In this document: positions 56,519 to 64,000 of the stretch, piece by piece
Numbering within the stretch: the first letter of the stretch is position 1
Layout of the letters: every line of letters begins with the position of its first letter
Source: Calocera cornea HHB12733
Taxonomy: Eukaryota; Basidiomycota; Dacrymycetes; Dacrymycetales; Dacrymycetaceae
Length of the DNA: 64,000 nt
Assembly: GCA_001632435.1 (NCBI GenBank)
Contig: KV424003.1
Span: 30,756 to 94,755 of the forward strand
Direction of reading: 5' to 3'
Made by a program: the position numbers and the translations under genes
The notes under the pieces: generated by a model
Seen by the model: the letters and a program-made list of their open reading frames with translations, nothing else
Told to the model about the DNA's origin: nothing
Database searches by the model: none

Positions 56519-58032
56519 CATACTCCGGCCCGGGCTTGAACTCGATCTTCTCGCTCTCCTCCTCGATGAACAGGCGGTCATGCGGGCCGAACCAGGTGCG
56601 GTCCTGCGGGTCCGCGCGCGGGTCGTCCGCCAGCCCGCCGATGCGCACGTAGTTCCGGATCGCGGTCAGGTTCTGCCGCTTCGGGTGGATGATGTCGTAT
56701 ACTTTCTGGTGGGGGGTCAGGGGGGGACCGGGGGAGAGGGAAAGAGGGTGGGACGGGACGCACCTTGTCGTACGCGAGCTTGACACGCGGGACCATGATG
56801 ATCCTCCCGTACCCTGCGTTCCAGTAGTCGTTGCCAATCAACGAGCACTCGGAGGCGGAGCACTCGCCCTGGCTCAGCTTGGCCATCCTGAACCTTACAT
56901 GCGGCGCGCCGTAGAGCGGGGCCGGGTCGAGGATGGCGACGCCGTTCCAGCAGGACTGGACCTGCACCGGGAGGTGCACCTGGAACCTGCGCGCGCTCTC
57001 CGGGTGGTGGAAGACGTGCTCGAACGGCGCGTTCTCGAGCGCCGTGCCGTTGATGTCGCGCGCGACCCAGTTGTCGTAGAACACGGGCGTGTTCAGCTCG
57101 TCGTGGAACATGTAGTCCGCGGCGCAGGTCAGCCCGGCGTTCTGGTGCCGGGACTGGTAGATCAGCTCGAGCAGGTCGTCGACGCAGGGGAGGATGTCGT
57201 TCATGAACACGACGCTGTCGAACACCTCGCCCTCGTTGTCCCGCTGCTCGTGGAGCGGGACGAGGGCGCTGTTGCGGACCTCGGCGAGGTACTCGATCCG
57301 GTGGTTGAACTGGCCGCGGGTGCGCTGCGAGGTGCGGATGACGACGCGCATGCCGACGGAGCGGGTGAGCGCGTCGAAGATGCGCAGCAGGGCCTTGGTC
57401 TGGTCCTTGGAGCCGTTCTCGTAGATGGACACAAAGACGTTGTGGTAGCCGAGGATGGCGCCGAGGCGGAACATGGTCGAGAATATGTCGGGGATGACGT
57501 CGAACGAGTTGTAGAGGTTGATGGCGAAGAAGTACTTGTGCTGGCGCGAGGCGACCTCGGCCCGCCTGCGCTGTTTCTGGATCTCGATGGGCTCTGGCTC
57601 TGACCAGGGGAAGGCGCGGCGGGGCGGGGGGGCGTGTCCGATGAGCGGGGCGTAGCGCTGGTGGGCCTGGTGGACATACTGCGGCTGGGAGTCGCGCATG
57701 CACTCGCGGGTGTGGTGCGGTGCGAGGTGTGTGAGGAGCTCGAGGACGCGGCGGCGCTGCTCAAAGGTGGGCATCTGCACGCTCCTGCGACCGGCTGGGC
57801 GGTGGTCGGCGCGCAGCTTTGTCGCGCCGCTGCCGCCTGACCACTGTGATGCGTCTGAGGGTGTGGATGCGGGGAATATGATGCGTGCGACGAGGAGGCC
57901 GATTGTGACGCCGAGGAGGAGGACGAGCGGGGGTGGGATGCGGCGGTATGCCTGGACGAGGTATGCGAGCGGGGACGCCGGCGGGTGGTCCTTTATCGGG
58001 GCTACGGAGAGGGAGGCGCGGCGGGTGTACAT
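56519..58032 (-). CDS. GT69 alpha-1,3-mannosyltransferase (CAP59/CMT1 family), 3' end lost in the gap
   Basis: Exons 58032-56764 and 56705-56519 are visible (485 codons plus one base); the rest lies between 56512 and the gap. A single membrane anchor (LVLLLGVTIGLLVARIIFPA, about residues 36-55) marks a type II Golgi protein. The family blocks follow: YFFAINLYNSFDVIPDIF, GYHNVFVSIYENGSKDQTKA, FMNDILPCVDDLLELIYQSR, TCAADYMFHDE, FYDNWVARDINGTAL, SCWNGVAILDPAPL and LIGNDYWNAGYGRIIMVPR. In Cryptococcus these enzymes act in capsule and glycan synthesis. It is divergent from the SGNH-like gene at 58540. Confidence 0.92.
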
Positions 58033-58539
58033 GGTCGGGTGCGGGGGAGTCTGTGCAAGTGCAGCAGCCAGGGAGTAAGGACAGCGAGTAGTAGGATGAG
58101 ATCAAGCACAGAGGACAGCAGTGAAAGGTGTGTGCCTGTGGGATGTGCGCGCCTGGGATATCAAAGCCTAACAGGGACCGCCCCCTCCCCCTCCCTCTCG
58201 ACCAATGGGCGTTCTCCGTGAGCACCGCCACTGCGCCCGCGCCCCATTAACGCTTTTACAGTGCGGGCTGCCTCGTCGCTGTCCTGCCCTCCGAGTCTCT
58301 GCGCTTGCGATTCACCCGCCTGAACCAAGGAGCGCGGCTCTGTTCGCTCGCATTCCGCGCACAAAGCCCCTCTTGCCCCGTTGCCCCCACCGTCTCTCCC
58401 CACGCGCGCGCTCCTCGGCTGGCGACCGACGGTCCCGAACTCGGATCCCGGTGAGTGCAGCGCGCCACGTCCCTCGTCCTGCCTCCTGCGCGTGTTGTCT
58501 GACCCGCTCCCGTCTGCGCGGTTCTGCAGCCGCCGGTCC
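58033..58539. promoter_or_regulatory. Bidirectional promoter of the GT69 and SGNH-like genes
   Basis: Only 507 bp separate the two start codons. On the plus side a probable 5'UTR intron runs from GTGAGT at 58450 to TTCTGCAG ending at 58529, which shortens the actual promoter further. C-rich tracts are present; no clear TATA box is seen. Confidence 0.6.
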
Positions 58540-60697
58540 ATGTTACGGCGGACGACAAAGTCCACAGGCACACTCACCACCGCAACCCCGCCCCCGCCCG
58601 CCCTCGGCCTGTCCAACCTCGCCTCGGACCCGGACCCAGACCCGGCCCACACAAAGAAACACGCCCAGTCCTCCTCGCTCTCCCTCGACCACCCCATCCC
58701 CACCCCGTCCTCCCCGCCCCACCCGCACAGGCAGAACGGGCGCCACATCCCCCTCCACCACCGCCCCGACATGGGCTCGTCGGACAAGTCGCCCACTCTC
58801 ATCCCTGCAAAACTGGCGACACCAGGCAGTGGTGGCCCAGGAGGAGGAGGAGCAGGAGGAGGAGGGCCCGCACAGCGCGTGCTCGGCCTGCCCCCGCGCG
58901 TGTGGGCCATCCTCGGCCTCCTCTCCTTCATCCTCTTCCTCTCCCGCCTCATCTTCCCGGCCTCCCCCATCCACCCCCTCGCACAGACCACGCCCTTCCC
59001 GCTAAAACCACGCGACTACCTCAACGCTTCCGCCACATCCCCGCCCCCATTCGACTTCTGCCCCATCTTCGGCCCCGGAGACGCCATCGCCGCAAAGTAC
59101 GGCGCACATGCCCTCATGCGCTCCCGCGCCTACCTCGGCTCGGGCGCACGCATACAGCGCCTCCTCCGCCGCGCCCTCGAGGGCCGCCCAATCACAATCT
59201 CCGTCCTCGGCGGCTCCGTCTCCGCCTGCCACGGCGCGGGCGACGACCCCATCTCCCCGCGCTGCTACCCCTCCCGCTTCTTCCAGTGGTGGACCTCCGT
59301 CTTCCCCCACCCAGCCTCCGAGCTCACAAACGGCGCCGTCCGCCGCACCGACACGGGCTACTTTGCCTTCTGCTCCGCCCTCCACCTCCCAGACAGGACA
59401 GACCTCGTCATCCTCGAGTTCGACACCGAGGACCCGAACGACCCGGCCTGGCGCGAGCACTTTGAGCTCCTCGTACGCACAATCATGGTCCGCCCCGAGC
59501 AGCCCGCAGTCATCATCCTCGGCCACTTTGCCCCGCAGATGCAGCAGATGCACGGCTTTGCCGGCGCGGAGCTCCACCATACCGCCGTCGCCCAGTACTA
59601 CGACATCCCGCACATCAGGTACGTCCCTTCTCCCGCCCATCCGAGCCATGTATGCGCGCTAACCCTATCTCAATCGCAGCATCAAAGGCCCGCTGTACAA
59701 CGACTACCTGCTGAACCCGGACCTTACGCGCCAGACCTTCTACGCCGACCCGATCCTCGCCAACCCCACGGGCCACGAGCTCCTCGCCGACATCCTCATC
59801 TCCTACATGGAGTCGCAAGCCTGCCTGGCGTGGGATGCGGCCGTCGGGCGCGGCGCGTACGAGGTGCCCGAGCTGCTCAACACCGAGGGCGCCGACGAGC
59901 TGTACGAGGCGCGTGGGCTGTTTGGCGGCGTCGGCGTGCGCGTCGGCGGCTCGGACGTCAAGCAAGCCGGCAAAGAGTCCGGCAAAGGGCCGGCCAACGC
60001 CCTCTCCGCCCAGGAGAGGGAGGCGCTCCTGCTCCCCTTCCGCGTCCCGCCCCTGCGCCTCACCGCGCGCCCCGCGCGCATCCCGCGCCTCCCGCCCGAG
60101 CCCTACTGCGCCTCCGCGAACGACCTGATCAACCCTCTCCCGCCCTCGCTGTTCTACGGCAGCGGCTGGCACGCGTACCACCCGCCCACGACGCACGTGC
60201 ACGACCTGAAGCCCGGCGAGGAGCGCCACTACTGGCACGCGACGCTCCCCACCTCCCGCGTGCGCATCCCCGTCAGGCTCATGGAGGGCGACGTCGCCGT
60301 GTGGTACCTGCGCGAGCCGCGCGGAATGGGCAGCGTCGTCAGCTGCTGGGTGGACAATAATTATGGCGGCGCGAGGGTGCTCGAGGGAGAGGCCGACGTG
60401 AACAACCCCGTGCCGACGTGAGTGCTTGTCCCTTGCCCTTATCCTCCCCCTCTCGCAGCGTCTTTCAGCTCTCTCACCTTGAAGACGTGTTATTGCTGCA
60501 TCTCCTTCCTCCCTGCCTTCCTTCCCTTGGTCACCGCGAGAACGAGAATGAGAACGAAAGCTGACGACCCCACGCGCAGGCTCACATTCATAGACCGCTC
60601 CGTCGCCGCAGGCTCGCACTACGTCGAGTGCGAGCTGCACGGAGAGGAGGGCCACCCCGTCGCGCCCTTCCGCATCATGGGCGTCTTTGCCACATGA
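58540..60697 (+). CDS. SGNH-hydrolase-like type II membrane protein
   Basis: Exons 58540-59618, 59680-60417 and 60580-60697 give 644 aa. A membrane anchor VWAILGLLSFILFLSRLIFP (residues 121-140) follows a disordered cytosolic tail. The luminal part has ISVLGGSVSACHGAGDDPIS, with Ser226 in the block I position of SGNH esterases, and LANPTGHELLADILI, a plausible block V His. Other blocks are SLFYGSGWHAYHPP and SVVSCWVDNNYGGARVLEG. Esterase or acyl-transfer activity on a glycan is an inference from the fold. An in-frame ATG at 58771 (MGSSDKSPT) is an alternative start. It is divergent from a GT69 enzyme, whose anchor also ends RIIFPAS. Confidence 0.82.
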
Positions 60698-60799
60698 CCC
60701 CGCTTCTGGCGGGAGGCCCGGCCCCGGGCCCCGGCCGGCCCCACGTCGGGGCACGAGGAAGCGTGCAGCGGGGCAGGAGAGATGGAGGCGGCGATGATA

Positions 60800-60823
60800 G
60801 ACTGACTGACTGACTGACTGACT
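60800..60823. repeat. GACT tetranucleotide repeat
   Basis: About six GACT units lie between GATGATA and AGCCGGC, roughly 100 bp after the SGNH stop, so probably in its 3'UTR. Confidence 0.9.
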
Positions 60824-61457
60824 AGCCGGCACATTTGTCCCGAACCCTCTCACGCACCCCCTCCCCTCCCATCTTCCCAACCCTATCCCTCCCTACCCGT
60901 ACCCTACCGTACCGTATATCCGCCCGCCCGTCCGTATCCGTATCCGTACCAGTGCTTTATCTCCCCTTGCCCACTTCCCTTCCCTTCCCAATTCCAATTC
61001 CGACTCCGACTCTGTCTCTGTCTCTGTCTTCCTACGTATGCTCTTTAATCCCCCCCAAGAAACCTGCTGTGATTCTACGTATTACACGACCGACTGCTCG
61101 GCGCTTGTCTTATTCAGTCCGCTTCCAGTTCCCCTTCTGCCTGTGCCTGTGCCTGTGCCTGTGCCTCCAACTCACCTATCTATCCTTCCCCTCCGTCTAT
61201 GTTCCAGTCCCATGCTGTCACTAGCCGGACGAGCCGGACGAGCCCGTGTCCGACCCGTCCTGTCCTGTCCTGGGTTGTACCGCTCCCTCCCGCTTGGGCC
61301 CGGCCGTGGCGGTGGGGGTGAGGCGGGAAGAACGAACCGGTGAGAGTAAAAGGGACAACGAAGCCTCTGGCACTGTGCAGTACTAGTATGGGCCACGCGA
61401 ATTCCGAGTCGACCCCGACGACGTGTCGAGTCCCCTATCCGTCCTCGACAATCTGTT

Positions 61458-61459
<2 letters not shown>

Positions 61460-61507
<48 letters not shown>
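61460..61507. repeat. AGAAGAC heptanucleotide repeat
   Basis: Six to seven perfect AGAAGAC units follow CTGTTAC and end at AGAAGATGCTG. Confidence 0.93.
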
Positions 61508-61929
61508 TGCTGCTGCTCAGGGGCGGGGATTCATAATGCTCGCTAAGCACGCCATGATACTACTAGTAAGCTGTCAGCAGAATGGAAAACGTTCAGCTCT
61601 CTCTCTCCCTGCACCGCTGCCGGACTCGACTGGTGGCAAAGGTTGGGTGCCGTGCCCGGCAAAAGGCATGCCGGGTGATCGGACCCTTCGCCCCGCGCTC
61701 GGGCTGGATGGGGCAGGCGCGATCCACCCGCGGCGGCGGTCCACCCGGCCGTGGCCAGATGATCGCCACATTCTGTGCTCGCCGGCCTCCGCCCTCCGGC
61801 CTCGAGTGTGACGAGTGGGCGGTTACAGTAGACCGCCCTCGGCTTCATCCAGGCGGCACCCACATGCGCTGTAGCCCGTCCTCCCCCCCGCACCCTGCTT
61901 GCTTGCTGCCTGCTGCCTGACGATACCCA

Positions 61930-63759
61930 ATGGCCGCACCCACCCCGCCGACATTCGACCTTGCCACCACCCGCTCGGCTTACACTGCCCAAGCCGACCC
62001 CGGCTCCGCCACAGGGAGCATGAGCATGAGCGTGACCGTCGTCGATGCCCCCGAGCCGGAGCACCTTCCCCACGCACACGAAGAGTATGACGAGAAGCAG
62101 CATCGCAACGAGGGCCCGCCGCCGGCTTGTCCGCGCATACGAAGGAATAAGGAGGGAGAGATCGTCGAGGACCTCGATGAGCGCGTGTACCCCGGAGAGG
62201 GCGACGAGGCGATCAAGCGGGACGAGACGGACGACTTCCCGGACGGAGGGCTCAGGGCGTGGCTCATCGTCGTGGGCGGCGTGTGTATCACCTTTGCTTC
62301 GTAAGCACGGTGGGATGCTGTTGCTTGGGACGCACACTGACAGTTGCCCCAGATTCGGGTTCGTCAATGCGTGGGGCGTCTTCCAGAGCTACTACGAGAC
62401 GACCCTCCTGCGGGACGTGAGCCCGTCATCAATGTGCGTCCCTCCCCTCCCCTCCCCTCCCCACAGCCTCAGCTGACCCGCCTGCAGAGCCTGGATCGGC
62501 AGTCTCCAGTACTCGCTCACCTTCCTCCCGGGGCTATTCACCGGCCGACTCTTCGACCTCGGCTACTTCCACATCCCCCTCGGCATAGCTTCTGCCGTGC
62601 TCGTCGTATCGAGCTTCATCGTTGCCGAGTGCACGCAGTACTGGCACTTTGTCCTCGCCCAGGGCATCGTAGTGGGGCTCGGGAGCGGCTGCGTGTTCGG
62701 CCCGACGATGGCGGTCGTCTCGCATTGGTGTACGTCTCCTTTACCTTCCCGCCCTCCTGGGGCTGCGTGCTGACTGCGCACAGGGCACAAGAAACGCTCC
62801 ATGGCGTTCGGCATCGTCGCGATCGGCTCCTCCCTCGGGGGCACGCTCCTCCCCATCGCCGTGTCCAAGCTCCTCCCGCTCGTCGGCTTCCCGTGGACGA
62901 TGCGCATCATCGGGTTCATCCTGCTTGCCACGACCGCGTTCGCAAACCTCGTCATGAAGCGGCGGCTGCCGCCCGTGAACGTCAAGGGCGGGCTGGTGAA
63001 CCTTGCTGCGTTCAAGCATATCCCGTACACACTGTACACGGCCGCGACGTGCGTGACCTTCCTGGGGCTGTACACCGGTGCGCTGCCTGCTCTTGAGCGT
63101 GTATGCGCCTGCTGACGTGTATGCAGCATTGACCTACTTCAACGTCTCCGCCCAACAGCCTGGCATCAACCCCTCCGTGATCTCCTACATCGTCTCGATC
63201 GCGAACGCAGCCTCAACGGTCGGACGCCTAACGTCCGGCGCGCTCGCAGACCACATGGGCCCCGTGAACGTCCTCATCCCCTTCACGGCCCTCGCGGCGG
63301 TGACAACCTACGCCTGGCCGTACTGCACGACCACAGCCAGCATCATCGTCATCGCGATCATCTACGGGCTGTCGAGCGGCGCGTACGTGGGGCTGATGGG
63401 CGCGCCCCTGGCCCAGATGGGCCTGCTCACGGACATGGGCAGGCGCATGGGCATGACACTCAGCATCGCCGCGGCCTTCGTACGTCCCTTCGCGTCTGTT
63501 GCGGCGCTTGGCTGACGGGACTTGTGCGCGTGCTCAGGCGCTCACCGGGCCGCCGATATCAGGAGCGATCTACGACACGTACGGGAGCTTCCACCAGGTG
63601 GGGTTCTACGCCGGGTGCGTACTTGCCGCGCAGAACGCACATAGGCCCTCGCTCATGCGCCCAACCTTACGCATTCACAGGTCCATGGTGATCGCCTCGT
63701 GCGTGCTGCTGATCGGCACCAAGTACGCCGCCACGGGCTCGTTATGGTCCAAGTACTAG
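61930..63759 (+). CDS. Major facilitator superfamily transporter (monocarboxylate-porter-like)
   Basis: Seven exons (61930-62300, 62353-62433, 62488-62729, 62784-63077, 63127-63479, 63538-63614, 63681-63759) give 498 aa. After a 115-residue acidic cytosolic N-terminus, the first helix starts at FPDGGLRAWLIVVGGVCITF, the usual DGG.GW-like start of fungal MCT transporters, followed by FGFVNAWGVFQSYYE. Further helices include AWIGSLQYSLTFLPGLFTGR, GIVVGLGSGCVFGPTMAVVS and SWWHKKRSMAFG-like SHWWHKKRSMAFGIVAIGSS. The second half has NAASTVGRLTSGALADHMGP, the MFS loop motif. The cargo could be a monocarboxylate or other small organic acid; sequence alone does not decide. Confidence 0.9.
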
Positions 63760-64000
63760 CTTGGCATGGAGACGCGCACGAACGTTGGGCATTGGCGGAC
63801 GGATCTTTGGCGGACGGAAGGGGCGCATAGATGGACATCATCCTCACGGCACACACCGCGCATATCAGGTGCGCATTATACTAGATGTAGCATATAATCC
63901 ATTTCATTATCGAGATCGCCGCTATTCTGGTTAGGTGCACAGCACCGGGTGATGCCGTGTGGCCTGAAGCTATTGGGAGATGCACAGTGAGCGCTGCGGA
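63760..64000. other. 3' flank of the transporter, window end
   Basis: These 241 bp are richer in A and T after 63870 and probably include the polyadenylation region. No other feature. Confidence 0.5.

Larger units (their letters stand above)
60698..61929. other. Intergenic with several microsatellites
   Basis: This 1.2-kb spacer contains GACT, CCGTAT, TGTGCC and AAGACAG repeats and no supported gene. Confidence 0.55.

Noticed and set aside
56689..57603. 304-codon plus-strand frame opposite the GT69 gene
   Set aside because: The minus strand encodes unmistakable GT69 motifs, so this is a shadow.

Overview
The window is nuclear DNA of a basidiomycete fungus, most probably Agaricomycotina. The evidence is dense small genes broken by introns of about 46-60 bp with GT..AG ends, a CxC5/CxC6 gene of the KDZ-transposase-associated type, a GT69 (CAP59/CMT1-like) mannosyltransferase and proline/serine-rich proteins. 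Splice models were made by hand: every exon join below keeps frame and, where a family is recognised, restores its conserved block. A run of 805 Ns (55633-56437) is an assembly gap.

Layout. 1-5.5 kb is repeat-rich: a short motif recurs at least six times (once forming a 5' splice site), a CxC5/CxC6 gene carries the same G-rich minisatellite in two introns, and a MITE-like element follows. 5.5-15.3 kb is compact housekeeping: a TB2/DP1/HVA22 ER-shaping protein, an AlkB-like dioxygenase, gamma-tubulin complex component 3, ribosomal protein eL27, eIF2-beta and the ATP synthase gamma subunit. 16-18 kb holds two tandem paralogous small secreted proteins. 18-31 kb is gene-poor, with a tail-anchored protein of unknown function, a bZIP factor and an F-box protein. 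31.3-38.1 kb is tightly packed: GPI11/PIG-F, a PHO13-type phosphatase, EMC2, a SANT/Myb-like protein, a zinc deaminase and a PBDC1-family protein with very small exons. 38.1-42.9 kb has simple repeats and no gene I can support, followed by an intronless Pro/Ser-rich protein.

46.9-64 kb holds ribosomal protein eS30, whose third intron contains a convincing box C/D snoRNA of the snR60/U80 type, then GPI18/PIG-V, an F-box/LRR-like protein, a 1069-residue disordered coiled-coil protein, the gap, a GT69 mannosyltransferase cut by the gap, a divergent SGNH-hydrolase-like type II membrane protein and an MFS transporter.

Themes: secretory-pathway and glycan functions recur (GPI11, GPI18, EMC2, TB2/DP1, GT69, SGNH), and several pairs are divergent with short shared promoters (eIF2-beta/ATP3, AlkB/GCP3, PHO13/EMC2, deaminase/PBDC1, GT69/SGNH). 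I saw no tRNA or rRNA gene, CRISPR array or bacterial-type operon.
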